Below are positions 37,539-45,667 of a stretch of DNA of 64,000 nucleotides, one piece after another. Below the pieces are notes generated by a model. It was not told the DNA's origin, ran no database searches, and was given only the letters and a program-made list of their open reading frames with translations. The DNA is from CAVPCY01 sp963770765 (GTDB lineage: Bacteria; Actinomycetota; Coriobacteriia; Anaerosomatales; PHET01): assembly GCA_963770765.1 (NCBI GenBank), contig CAVYQS010000007.1, positions 1 through 64,000 of the forward strand. The letters are read 5' to 3'. A program made the position numbers and the translations under genes. The first letter of the stretch is position 1, and every line of letters starts with the position of its first letter.

Positions 37539-38345
37539 TCACAGCCACACCTCCACGGGATACGCCACGCGGTGGAACACGAGTCCCTTCGCCGGTGCGG
37601 TCGGTCCTGCTGCGGCCCTGCTCTGCGCGATGAGGACCTCCCGGATCCAATCGCTGTCGCGCCGACCGGAGCCCGCCTCGACAAGCGTACCCACGATGGT
37701 GCGCACCATCGAATGAAGGAACGCGTTGCCCACGACCCGAACCGTGAGGCACGCCTCACCCAGATGCTCCTCCTCGACGATCTCCAGGATGTCGATCCGG
37801 CGCACCGTGCTCTTTCCGGCCCCCGAGTCGGTCACGCAGAAGCTCCGGAAGTCGTGCTCCCCGATCAACGGAGCAGCGCACTCTCTCATCTGCTCGAGAT
37901 CCAGTCGTGCGGCCACGTGCCAGCTGAACCGCTCGAGGAAGACGGGGTCCGCAGATGCGTTGAAGATCCGATAACGGTACTCCCGTTCGACCGCATCGAA
38001 GCGCGCCGAGAAGCCCGTGCGAGCGCGGCGCACCTCGCGTATCGAGATGCCGCCGCCTGACAGCGCTTCGACCGATCGCCTGAGCTGATGGGGGTGTGGC
38101 TCGTCACCCAGAGCATCGAAGCTCACCACCTGGCCCAGCGCATGAACGCCGGCGTCGGTGCGCCCCGCTCCCGTCGTCGTGACCTCACGCCCCAACACGG
38201 TCTGCAAGGCGGACTCGATCCGACCCTGCACGGTCTGGAGCCCGGGCTGCCGGGCGAATCCTGAGAAGGGTGAGCCGTCGTAGGCGACGGTGAGCGCGAT
38301 CGCGTACGGACTCTCCGGGGTCCGGTCTGAGTGCACTGGCTTCAT
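37539..38345 (-). CDS. truA: tRNA pseudouridine(38-40) synthase
   Basis: Converts uridines 38-40 of the tRNA anticodon stem to pseudouridine. The catalytic Asp is in TGAGRTDAGVHALGQVV; VAYDGSPFSGFARQPG starts the fold and FLHSMVRTIVGTLVEAG is a late motif. The 268-residue product starts at ATG 38345, where the conserved part begins. It is downstream of ecfA1-ecfA2-ecfT, a conserved order after rplQ in Gram-positive bacteria. Confidence 0.95.
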   Translation of the reverse strand: MKPVHSDRTPESPYAIALTVAYDGSPFSGFARQPGLQTVQGRIESALQTVLGREVTTTGAGRTDAGVHALGQVVSFDALGDEPHPHQLRRSVEALSGGGISIREVRRARTGFSARFDAVEREYRYRIFNASADPVFLERFSWHVAARLDLEQMRECAAPLIGEHDFRSFCVTDSGAGKSTVRRIDILEIVEEEHLGEACLTVRVVGNAFLHSMVRTIVGTLVEAGSGRRDSDWIREVLIAQSRAAAGPTAPAKGLVFHRVAYPVEVWL

Positions 38346-38353
38346 GCTTCCCC

Positions 38354-39145
38354 CTACCACATGACCGCAACGATGGCCGACAGGAGGATCGCACAGCTCA
38401 GCGAGAGCCAATCGCTCGCTCGCATCACCTGCTCGCGCAGACGCGTGCGACCCTGCCCCGTATAGCACCGTGATTCCATGGCCACCGCCAGATCGTCTGC
38501 TCTGCGAAACAGGCGCACGAACAACGGTACCAAGACCGGCACCCAGGCGCGCGCCCGCTTCACCGGTCCGCCCTCATCGAATCGTGCGCCGCGCGCGGTC
38601 TGCGCGACGACGATCCGCTCGGCCTCCTCGGCGGTGGTCGGGACGAAACGGAGTGCTATGGAGAGCATCATGGCCACGTCGTCCACGGGGAAACGGAAGA
38701 CTCTCAGCGGCCGCATGAGCGACGAGAGGGCGTCGGTGAGCGCCACAGGGGATGTCGTGAGCGTGACAAGCGAGGTGCCGAGCACGAGAAGTACGATCCG
38801 TGCGGCGAAGAACGCGCCGCGTGCCAGTCCGGGCCCATCGATCGAGAGAGGTCCGATATTCACGAGCGCATCGGCCTGCTGCCACCGAAGCCCGTTCGCG
38901 GCCAAAGTGAACAGCGTCAGCCAGAGCACGGGCCTCAGGCCACGAGTGGCGAGGCGCCACGGCACTCCCGAGACCATCACGGCCGCCGTCACAGCGAGCG
39001 CACCCGCCAAGAGCCCCATCCACGAATCGATCATGAAGAGCGTCGCGGTGAACGCGACGGTGATTCCGATCTTCGCCCGAGCATCCGCCCGGTGAACCGC
39101 CGAATCGCCTGGTACGTACTGTCCGAAAGGTACCGGGATCGCCAT
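38354..39145 (-). CDS. ecfT: ECF transporter transmembrane component EcfT
   Basis: Membrane scaffold of a group II energy-coupling-factor transporter for vitamins or metals. The 263-residue protein has about five or six hydrophobic helices and the Ala-Arg-Gly coupling motif region (VAQTARGARFDEGG, then AVAMESRCY). ATG at 39145 overlaps the ecfA2 stop (TGATG). No substrate-binding S component is in the window; shared S components are usually encoded elsewhere. Confidence 0.92.
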   Translation of the reverse strand: MAIPVPFGQYVPGDSAVHRADARAKIGITVAFTATLFMIDSWMGLLAGALAVTAAVMVSGVPWRLATRGLRPVLWLTLFTLAANGLRWQQADALVNIGPLSIDGPGLARGAFFAARIVLLVLGTSLVTLTTSPVALTDALSSLMRPLRVFRFPVDDVAMMLSIALRFVPTTAEEAERIVVAQTARGARFDEGGPVKRARAWVPVLVPLFVRLFRRADDLAVAMESRCYTGQGRTRLREQVMRASDWLSLSCAILLSAIVAVMW

Positions 39146-39978
39146 CAGGCCCACCCGCCCGCGTGTGCCAGGATCGCAGCCGCCTTCTCGGGATCCAAGG
39201 CGTAGGACCCGACCTCGAGCCCGCCGAGCGTCGCCCGGCGCTGGACCTCGAGCACATCGGGAGGAACCAGCCCGCTATCGAGAAGCAGCGCGGGATCCGC
39301 GATCAACTCAGCCGCCGGGCCACTCCACGCCGGACGCCCCCCCTCCAGCACGAGCACACGGTCGGCCTCGCCCAGGAACTCCTCGGCGGCATGGCTGACG
39401 ACCACGATCCCCGCCCGCGTTCGCAGCTCGAGCAGAATCCGCTTCAGGGCCGCCCGGCCGGGGGCATCGAGACCAGCCGTGGGCTCGTCGGCCAGCACGT
39501 AGCGTGGCCGCATCGCGAGCACGCCCGCGATCGCGGCACGACGGGCCTCCCCGCCGGAGAGGGTGAACGGCGATCTTCCGCCGTAGACGTCGATGTCCAG
39601 CCCCACCGCCACAAGCGCGTCCTCAACACTCGAGAGCGTCTCCTCCTCGGAGAACCCCAGATTGCGTGGGCCGAACGCGACATCATCAAGGACGCTGTCC
39701 GCGAACAGCTGCGACTCGGCATCCTGGAAGATCAGACCCACCGCTCCGCGGGTGTTGTCGCGCGAGTAGAGTTCTCCATCGATGGAGGCGGTGCCCTGGG
39801 TCGGATCGAGCAATCCGGCCCCGAGCCTCAGAAGCGTCGATTTCCCTGATCCCGTCGCTCCCAGCACGAGCAGCATCTCTCCAGGCTCGACCTCCAGTGA
39901 GACTCCTGCGAGAGCCACCTGCGCGAAACGGGTTCCGGCACCGTAGGTGTAGCCCACCGAGTCGAGGATCAGCGACAC
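39145..39978 (-). CDS. ecfA2: ECF transporter ATPase EcfA2
   Basis: ABC ATPase, 277 residues. Walker A is LGATGSGKSTLLRLG, the Q-loop is FQDAESQLFADSV, the signature is FTLSGGEARRAAIAGVL, and Walker B is YVLADEPTAGLD. It pairs with EcfA1 to power EcfT. GTG at 39978 lies inside the end of ecfA1 (10-nt overlap), indicating coupled translation. The C-terminal extension typical of EcfA proteins is present. Confidence 0.92.
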   Translation of the reverse strand: MSLILDSVGYTYGAGTRFAQVALAGVSLEVEPGEMLLVLGATGSGKSTLLRLGAGLLDPTQGTASIDGELYSRDNTRGAVGLIFQDAESQLFADSVLDDVAFGPRNLGFSEEETLSSVEDALVAVGLDIDVYGGRSPFTLSGGEARRAAIAGVLAMRPRYVLADEPTAGLDAPGRAALKRILLELRTRAGIVVVSHAAEEFLGEADRVLVLEGGRPAWSGPAAELIADPALLLDSGLVPPDVLEVQRRATLGGLEVGSYALDPEKAAAILAHAGGWA

Positions 39979-40853
39979 AGCGCACCAGCCAACAACGCCG
40001 GATCGACCATCGCGGAATCGACGGTGACTCCGTAGCCGGCGAGCGCAGCGGCAAGGCGCGCCACCGGCGGCAGTTCGAGTCCCCACTCGGCGAGGCTCGG
40101 TTCGGCGAACAAGACCGACGGGGTGCCTTCGAAGACGACCGAGCCCTCCCGCAAGACTATGGCGCGGTCGGCCCTTCCGGCCTCCGCGAGGTCGTGCGTG
40201 ACCAGCAGTACGCCGTGGCCATCCGCCTTGAGACCGGCGATCACCGCAAGTACCTCGGAGCGCCCCTGGGGGTCGAGCATGGATGTCGGCTCGTCGAACA
40301 CCATGTAGCGCGGCCGCATGGCCAGCGCGCCCGCTATCGCGAGCCGCTGCTTCTGACCACCGGACAACAGGTGAGGTTCGCGTCTCTCGAGACCGGTGAG
40401 GCCGACGACTGCCAGACTCTCGTCGACCCTGCGGCGGATCTCGTCGCGGGGCAGGCCCAGGTTCTCGGGCCCGAAAGCGACGTCGTCCTCGACCGCGGTA
40501 GCCACTATCTGGTCGTCAGGGTGCTGGAAGACGATGCCCACGAGCTGCCTCAGTTCTCGCGGGCGGTCGGGTCCGGTGATGTGTGGCTCACCGCCCTCCG
40601 AGGACGGTGGATCGACCGACACCGTTCCCGACACCGGAGACAGCATCCCGTTGGCAAGCCGCACCAGCGTCGACTTGCCCGACCCGTTCGCGCCCAAGAC
40701 AGCGACGATCTCCCCCGGCGACACCTGCAGACTCACATGAGCGAGTGCAGGCCTGCGCGGGGGCGCACCGTCGTAGGCGAAGGTCACATCGTGAAAGCGG
40801 ATCAGGAGTGGCTCCTCAGGAGTAGCCGGGCCGTGCCGGGACCTTGGACACAC
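39969..40853 (-). CDS. ecfA1: ECF transporter ATPase EcfA1
   Basis: ABC ATPase, about 294 residues. Walker A is LGANGSGKSTLVRLA, the Q-loop is FQHPDDQIVATAV, the signature is LLSGGQKQRLAIAGAL, and Walker B is YMVFDEPTSMLD, the typical EcfA1 set. The GTG at 40853 has GGAGG about 12 nt upstream; a CTG further in, preceded by TGAGGAG, is an alternative start that would drop about 16 residues. The ribosome binding site lies in the arm of a stable hairpin (40856-40885). The gene follows rplQ, so it is likely read from the alpha operon. Confidence 0.9.
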   Translation of the reverse strand: MCPRSRHGPATPEEPLLIRFHDVTFAYDGAPPRRPALAHVSLQVSPGEIVAVLGANGSGKSTLVRLANGMLSPVSGTVSVDPPSSEGGEPHITGPDRPRELRQLVGIVFQHPDDQIVATAVEDDVAFGPENLGLPRDEIRRRVDESLAVVGLTGLERREPHLLSGGQKQRLAIAGALAMRPRYMVFDEPTSMLDPQGRSEVLAVIAGLKADGHGVLLVTHDLAEAGRADRAIVLREGSVVFEGTPSVLFAEPSLAEWGLELPPVARLAAALAGYGVTVDSAMVDPALLAGALCR

Positions 40854-40855
40854 AG

Positions 40856-40885
40856 ATGAGGACCTCCCGCGAAGGAGGCCCTCAT
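40856..40885 (-). promoter_or_regulatory. Hairpin between rplQ and ecfA1, masking the ecfA1 ribosome binding site
   Basis: A 12-bp stem (40856-40867 with 40874-40885, one G-U pair on the minus strand) closes a 6-nt loop. The 3' arm contains the GGAGG that precedes the ecfA1 GTG. No U tract follows. It may attenuate transcription, reduce translation, or both. Confidence 0.6.
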
Positions 40886-40924
40886 ATGGTAACTCGGTTG
40901 ACCCGCGTGAACACGGACGTCGAT

Positions 40925-41275
40925 CTAGTCGACGAGCTCCATGATCACCATGGGTGCGGAATCGCCCTTGCGCGGGCCCAGCTTGAGGATGCGGGTGTAG
41001 CCACCATCGCGGCCCTCGAAGCGGTCCTTGTTCGCGAAGACCTTGGCGACGACCTCCTTGTTGCCCAGCGCCGCGATGGCCAGGCGACGAGAGTGCACGT
41101 CGCCCTTCTTGGCCCAGGTGATCGTCTTCTCGACGAGAGGACGGACCTCCTTGGCGCGGGTCTCGGTGGTCTTGATACGGTCGTTGGCGAGGACCGCGAT
41201 CGCGAGGCTCTTAAGCATGGCCTTCGTGTGCGATGCGTCGGTGCCGAGCTTCCGACCCTTCTTGAGGTGTCTCAT
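40925..41275 (-). CDS. rplQ: 50S ribosomal protein L17
   Basis: The 116-residue large-subunit protein near the exit tunnel. MRHLKKGRKLGTDASHTKAML is the N-terminal signature (given here in two parts with RNA-binding Lys/Arg), and GGYTRILKLGPRKGDSAPM the C-terminal one. It is the last ribosomal gene of the alpha cluster, 18 nt after rpoA. Confidence 0.97.
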   Translation of the reverse strand: MRHLKKGRKLGTDASHTKAMLKSLAIAVLANDRIKTTETRAKEVRPLVEKTITWAKKGDVHSRRLAIAALGNKEVVAKVFANKDRFEGRDGGYTRILKLGPRKGDSAPMVIMELVD

Positions 41276-41293
41276 TGTTCGTCTGCTCTCCCG

Positions 41294-42232
41294 TTACGGC
41301 TTGAGGCCCAAGGTCATGCCCTGCAGCTTGTCCTTGACCTCTTCGATGGACTTCGCGCCGAAGTTCCGGATGTTGAGCAGGTCCTGCTCGGAGCATTCGG
41401 TCAGCTGTCCGATCGTGTTGACGCCCTGGCGCTTCAGGCAGTTGTACGAGCGGACCGAAAGGTCCAGCTCCTCGATCGGCGTGTCAAGGACGCTCTCTCC
41501 CTCATCGACGACAGCGGCGAAGATGCCCTCGTCGGATATGGTGGTCGACGCCTGCTCGACGAAGAGCATCATGTGCTCGTCGATGACGCGTCCCGCGCGT
41601 GCGACCGCATCGCCGGGATCGACAGCGCCGTTGGTCTCCACTTCGAGAGTGAGCTTGTCGTAGTCGGTACGCTGACCGACACGGGTGTTCTCGACAACAT
41701 AGGTGCAGCGGGCAACAGGCGAGAAGAGCGAGTCGATCGTGATGACACCGATCGGGTCCTCAGCCCGCTTGTTGCGATCCGCCGAGACGTAACCGCGGCC
41801 AATGCCGACGCGAACGCTCATGTCGAGCTTGGCGCCTTCATTGAGCGTTGCGATCACATGCTCGGGGTTCACGAGCTCGAACTCCGTAGGCACCTTGAGA
41901 TCGGCGCCGGTGACGACGGCAGGACCGCTCACGGAGAGCGTCGCCACCGCTTCGCCGGAACCTACCTCGGAGTCACGGAATACGAGCCCCTTGACGTTCA
42001 GGACGATGTCGGTGACGTCCTCGCGGACGCCCTCTATCGAGGCGAACTCGTGCTGGATGCCCTCGACACGGATCGAGGTCGCGGCTGCCCCCTCCAAAGA
42101 GGAGAGCAACACGCGGCGCATGCAGTTGCCGAGTGTATAGCCGAAGCCGCGCTCGAGCGGTTCGACGACGTAACGTGCCACGCGGTCGTCGATACGGTCG
42201 ACCGTGACCTGGGGCCTCATGAACTCAGTCAT
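41294..42232 (-). CDS. rpoA: DNA-directed RNA polymerase subunit alpha
   Basis: The 312-residue alpha subunit. The N-terminal domain (about 1-230) dimerises and assembles the enzyme (ERGFGYTLGNCMRRVLLSS, EGVREDVTDIVLNVK). The C-terminal domain (about 250-305) is a helix-hairpin-helix: LDLSVRSYNCLKRQGV, TIGQLTECSEQDLL, NFGAKSIEEVKDKL, which contacts UP elements and activators. ATG at 42232 has GGAGG 7 nt upstream. The CTD resembles the extra domain at the end of RpoC in this window. Confidence 0.98.
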   Translation of the reverse strand: MTEFMRPQVTVDRIDDRVARYVVEPLERGFGYTLGNCMRRVLLSSLEGAAATSIRVEGIQHEFASIEGVREDVTDIVLNVKGLVFRDSEVGSGEAVATLSVSGPAVVTGADLKVPTEFELVNPEHVIATLNEGAKLDMSVRVGIGRGYVSADRNKRAEDPIGVITIDSLFSPVARCTYVVENTRVGQRTDYDKLTLEVETNGAVDPGDAVARAGRVIDEHMMLFVEQASTTISDEGIFAAVVDEGESVLDTPIEELDLSVRSYNCLKRQGVNTIGQLTECSEQDLLNIRNFGAKSIEEVKDKLQGMTLGLKP

Positions 42233-42261
42233 CAAGCAGCCTCCCTGGCTTCTCGGTCCGA

Positions 42262-42888
42262 TTACTTCGAGTAGAGCTCGACGATGAGCTGCTCGCGAAC
42301 GGGTGCGTCGATCATCTCGCGCGTCGGCAGCGACAGGATCGTGCCCTGCAGCTTCTCGATGTCCACCTCAAGCCAGCCGGGAACCTCGATCTTCTCGGAC
42401 GCGATGAGCGCCGTCTTGATCACGAGGAGGTCCTTGGACTTGGGGCCGACGGCCACAAGATCGCCCGGACGGACACGGTAAGACGGGATGTTGACGCGGC
42501 GTCCGTTCACGTGGATGTGATTGTGCCGGACGATCTGACGCGCCTCGTCGCGCGACTTGGCGAAGCCGAGTCGGTAGACGACGTTGTCCAAACGGCTCTC
42601 GAGGATGCGGAGCAGGTTCTCACCAGTGATGCCGGTCTGGCGGCTGGCAAGGGTGTAGTAGCCCCGGAACTGCTTCTCGAGCAGGCCGTAGATACGCTTG
42701 GTCTTCTGCTTCTCACGAAGCTGTACGCGGTATTCGCTGTCGCGCGGCCGCTTCTTGCCCGCCTGACCCGGCGGGTACGGGCGACGCTCAATGGCGCACT
42801 TGTCGCCATAGCAGCGGTCACCCTTGAGGAATAGCTTGATTCCCTCGCGGCGGCACAGACGGCAATCCGCCCCGGTGTAACGTGCCAT
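42262..42888 (-). CDS. rpsD: 30S ribosomal protein S4, zinc form
   Basis: The 208-residue assembly protein has the N-terminal zinc cluster CRLCRREG with later Cys in DRCYGDKCAIE. The S4 RNA-binding domain begins at RLDNVVYRLGFAKSRDEARQ. It also helps unwind mRNA at the ribosome entry and can repress the alpha operon in other bacteria. ATG at 42888 has a purine-rich leader. Confidence 0.97.
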   Translation of the reverse strand: MARYTGADCRLCRREGIKLFLKGDRCYGDKCAIERRPYPPGQAGKKRPRDSEYRVQLREKQKTKRIYGLLEKQFRGYYTLASRQTGITGENLLRILESRLDNVVYRLGFAKSRDEARQIVRHNHIHVNGRRVNIPSYRVRPGDLVAVGPKSKDLLVIKTALIASEKIEVPGWLEVDIEKLQGTILSLPTREMIDAPVREQLIVELYSK

Positions 42889-42913
42889 CTCTTGGAGTCC
42901 CTTCAGGTGGTAG

Positions 42914-43315
42914 CTAAACGCGGCGGCGCTTGCGCGGCCGGCAGCCGTTGTGCGGAACAGGGGTGCAGTCCTGGATGCTCGAAATCTCCAGGCCGGCGGC
43001 CTGAAGCGAGCGGATCGCGGTCTCGCGACCCGAACCCGGGCCCTTCACGAAGACCGAGACCTTGCGCAGCCCGTGCTCCTGGGCCATCTTCGCTGCCGAT
43101 TCTGCGGCGAGCTGAGCGGCGAACGGAGTCGACTTGCGCGAGCCTTTGAAGCCCACGGTGCCGGCGGACTGCCATGAGATCACGTTGCCCGAGGGATCGG
43201 TGATCGTCACGATCGTGTTGTTGAAGGTGCTCTTGATATGCGCCTGGCCGACTGCGATGTTCTTACGCTCGCTTCGCTTCAGGCGAGTGCGTACGTTCTT
43301 CTTCTTAGCGGCCAT
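42914..43315 (-). CDS. rpsK: 30S ribosomal protein S11
   Basis: The 133-residue platform protein. NNTIVTITDPSGNVISWQS, GSRKSTPFAAQLAAE and CTPVPHNGCRPRKRRRV are the expected signatures. ATG at 43315 lies 2 nt after the rpsM stop codon. Confidence 0.97.
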   Translation of the reverse strand: MAAKKKNVRTRLKRSERKNIAVGQAHIKSTFNNTIVTITDPSGNVISWQSAGTVGFKGSRKSTPFAAQLAAESAAKMAQEHGLRKVSVFVKGPGSGRETAIRSLQAAGLEISSIQDCTPVPHNGCRPRKRRRV

Positions 43316-43317
43316 GC

Positions 43318-43692
43318 CTACTTGCCCTTCTTCTTAGCGCCGATCTGGCGACGCGGCCCCTTGCGGGTGCGTGCGTTGGTGTGGGTGCGCTGGCCGCGGA
43401 CCGGAAGGCCCTTGCGGTGACGCAGGCCACGGTAGCAGCCGATCTCCATAAGGCGCTTGATGTTCTGCGCGACCTCACGACGAAGATCTCCCTCGATCTT
43501 GAGGTTCTTGTCGATGAACTCACGCAGGCGGACGACCTCTTCTTCCGTGAGGTCGCGTACGCGGGTGTCCGGGCTGATACCGGATTCGCGCAGAATCTGC
43601 TGGCTGGTCGTGAGACCGATGCCGAAGATATAGGTCAGGCCGATCTCGACGCGCTTCTCGCGCGGCAGGTCGACACCTGCGATACGGGCCAC
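43318..43692 (-). CDS. rpsM: 30S ribosomal protein S13
   Basis: The 124-residue head protein that bridges to the large subunit and P-site tRNA. MARIAGVDLPREKRVEIGL, the helix-hairpin GIGLTTSQQIL and GLRHRKGLPVRGQRTHTNAR are present; the tail is Lys-rich. Follows rpmJ by 12 nt. Confidence 0.97.
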   Translation of the reverse strand: MARIAGVDLPREKRVEIGLTYIFGIGLTTSQQILRESGISPDTRVRDLTEEEVVRLREFIDKNLKIEGDLRREVAQNIKRLMEIGCYRGLRHRKGLPVRGQRTHTNARTRKGPRRQIGAKKKGK

Positions 43693-43704
43693 TCGTGCTC
43701 CCTC

Positions 43705-43818
43705 CTAGCCCTGGCGCTGCTTGTGGCGCGGGTTCTCGCAGATGACGAGAACGCGGCCATGGCGCCGGATGATCTTGCACTTGTCGCACATCTTCTTGAC
43801 CGAAGGACGTACCTTCAT
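43705..43818 (-). CDS. rpmJ: 50S ribosomal protein L36, zinc form
   Basis: A 37-residue protein, MKVRPSVKKMCDKCKI at the start and CENPRHKQRQG at the end. Three Cys and one His form the zinc site. ATG at 43818, stop at 43705-43707. It is too short for many gene finders. It sits between infA and rpsM in the standard order. Confidence 0.95.
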   Translation of the reverse strand: MKVRPSVKKMCDKCKIIRRHGRVLVICENPRHKQRQG

Positions 43819-43938
43819 CGTTCTGTTCTTCCTTTCGAAAGATGTAGCTCTATGTTCACGCCCAGCCGCAGGCGTACTCTTTCATGCTTCCGCCGACACA
43901 CACGCTGCCGGGAGTGTCCACAACCGTGACCGCAAAGG

Positions 43939-44160
43939 CTACTTGTAGCGATACGTGATCCGGCCGCGACTCAGGTCGTAGGGTGAGAGCTCTACAACGA
44001 CCTTGTCTCCGGGGAGGATTCGTATGTAGTGCATACGCATCTTGCCGGAGATGTGAGCGAGCACCTTGTGGCCGTTCTCAAGCTCCACACGAAACATCGC
44101 GTTGGGCAGAGGCTCGACCACGGTACCTTCGAGCTCAATGGCGTCGTCTTTCTTCGTCAC
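43939..44160 (-). CDS. infA: Translation initiation factor IF-1
   Basis: The 73-residue OB-fold factor that blocks the A site during initiation. EGTVVEPLPNAMFRVELENG, HISGKMRMHYIRILPGDKV and ELSPYDLSRGRITYRYK are conserved. Standard position between map and rpmJ, with its own likely promoter upstream. Confidence 0.97.
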   Translation of the reverse strand: MTKKDDAIELEGTVVEPLPNAMFRVELENGHKVLAHISGKMRMHYIRILPGDKVVVELSPYDLSRGRITYRYK

Positions 44161-44200
44161 TCTCTCCTATGCTCCTTCAAGGGGCCTGAATCCGCAAGTG

Positions 44201-44206
44201 AATATA
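44201..44206 (-). promoter_or_regulatory. Candidate -10 for infA
   Basis: Minus strand TATATT about 40 nt upstream of the infA ATG; a TTGCAT lies 14 nt further upstream, which is short spacing. It would give an internal promoter after map. Confidence 0.3.
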
Positions 44207-44259
44207 GTACCTCAAGCGGTATGCAAGCGTCCAGAACGTAGTTTGGCATGTCTACCGCT

Positions 44260-45009
44260 TCATTCTGCAGTCAGCACGAGCGGGCCCTCGCGGGTCACCG
44301 CCACGGTGTGCTCGAAGTGCGCGGAAAGCGAGCCGTCTCTGGTCACCACGGTCCAGCCATCCGACAGCGCATCCACATGGAAACCGCCCGCGTTGACCAT
44401 GGGTTCGATCGCGAGCACCATCCCCGGCTCGAGCATCGGACCGGTGCCGGGTTTGCCGTAGTTGGGGACGTTGGGATCCTCATGCATGGCCTGACCGATC
44501 CCGTGGCCCACATACTCGCGGACCACCCCGAACCCCTGCGCTTCCGCCACCCTCTGAACCGCAGCGCCGATATCGTAGAGCCGCCGGCCGGGCACGCACT
44601 GCTCGATGCCGGCGGCCAGAGATGCCTTCGTCGTCTCGATCAGCAGGCGCGCGCGCTCGGACACCTCTCCCACCGGAAACGTCGATGCGTTGTCTCCGTA
44701 GTAGCCGTTGAGAACCGCTCCCACATCCACCGAGAGGATGTCTCCCGGGTTCAGGACGACCTTCCGAGAAGGAATCCCGTGAACCACCTGCGAGTTCACC
44801 GACGTGCACAGCGTCGCCGGAAAGCCATGGTACCCCTTGAACGCGGGTACGGCGCCGGCGTCCCGTATCACGGTCTCCGCGATCTCGTCCAGCTCGGCCG
44901 TCGTGACACCCGGCCTCACCGCCTCGCCGACCATACGCAGAGCCCGGGAGCTGACGCGCCCGGCCTCTCGCATGATCTCGATCTCCGAAGCGGACTTGCG
45001 AACGATCAA
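44260..45009 (-). CDS. map: Methionine aminopeptidase, type I
   Basis: Removes the initiator Met from new proteins. The 249-residue enzyme has metal ligands in LSVDVGAVLNGYYGDNAST, GHGIGQAMHEDPNVPNYG and AIEPMVNAGGF, with the substrate His in TLCTSVNSQVVHGIPS. TTG at 45009 is the start, lying 3 nt from the adk stop with GGAGGG upstream. It lacks the N-terminal zinc finger of longer actinobacterial forms. Confidence 0.95.
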   Translation of the reverse strand: MIVRKSASEIEIMREAGRVSSRALRMVGEAVRPGVTTAELDEIAETVIRDAGAVPAFKGYHGFPATLCTSVNSQVVHGIPSRKVVLNPGDILSVDVGAVLNGYYGDNASTFPVGEVSERARLLIETTKASLAAGIEQCVPGRRLYDIGAAVQRVAEAQGFGVVREYVGHGIGQAMHEDPNVPNYGKPGTGPMLEPGMVLAIEPMVNAGGFHVDALSDGWTVVTRDGSLSAHFEHTVAVTREGPLVLTAE

Positions 45010-45012
45010 GGC

Positions 45013-45645
45013 CTACGAGCCCTCCAGAGCCGATTCGACGTCCGACCACACGGTGTCGACCGGCCTGTCACCGTCAACCTCGTGCAACACGTTCTTGCCG
45101 CGGTAGTAGTCGATGAGCGGAGCCGTCGATCGATCGTAGACATCGAGGCGGTTGCGCACCGTGGCTTCGTTGTCATCATCGCGCTGGTAGAGATCGCCGC
45201 CGCATGCCGTACAGGTGTCTCCTTCGGCGGCGTTCGTGATGCGCTTGCACGAACGGCACGTCCGCCGAGACGTCAGACGGCCGACGATGACCTCCGGATC
45301 GACCGTGATCGCGACTGCGGCGTCGATGTGCTTCCCGAGCGACCGGAGCTCGGCATCGAGCGCCTCGGCCTGCGCCGTGGTCCTGGGAAAGCCGTCGAGA
45401 ATGAACCCCGGCTCGGTGTCGGGCTGCGAGAGGCGGTCCTTCACCAGCCCGATGACGACGGAGTCGGGCACGAGCTCACCGGCGTCCATGTAGCGCTTCG
45501 CCTCGAGACCCAACGGAGTGGCGTTGCCTACCGCGGCGCGCAGGATGTCACCGGTCGATATGTGAGGTACGCCGTAGGCCGCGATGATCCTCTCGGCCTG
45601 CGTGCCCTTGCCAGCGCCTGGTGCTCCCAGCAAAACGATGTTCAT
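45013..45645 (-). CDS. adk: Adenylate kinase with zinc lid
   Basis: Balances AMP, ADP and ATP. The P-loop is LLGAPGAGKGTQAERI. The lid (about residues 126-160) carries four cysteines, CRSCKR and CTACGG, the zinc-binding form. GFPRTTAQAEAL binds AMP. The 210-residue protein is intact and follows secY by 22 nt, the standard order. Confidence 0.97.
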   Translation of the reverse strand: MNIVLLGAPGAGKGTQAERIIAAYGVPHISTGDILRAAVGNATPLGLEAKRYMDAGELVPDSVVIGLVKDRLSQPDTEPGFILDGFPRTTAQAEALDAELRSLGKHIDAAVAITVDPEVIVGRLTSRRTCRSCKRITNAAEGDTCTACGGDLYQRDDDNEATVRNRLDVYDRSTAPLIDYYRGKNVLHEVDGDRPVDTVWSDVESALEGS

Positions 45646-45667
45646 GCTCGCCCGCCCTTCCGCTTTC

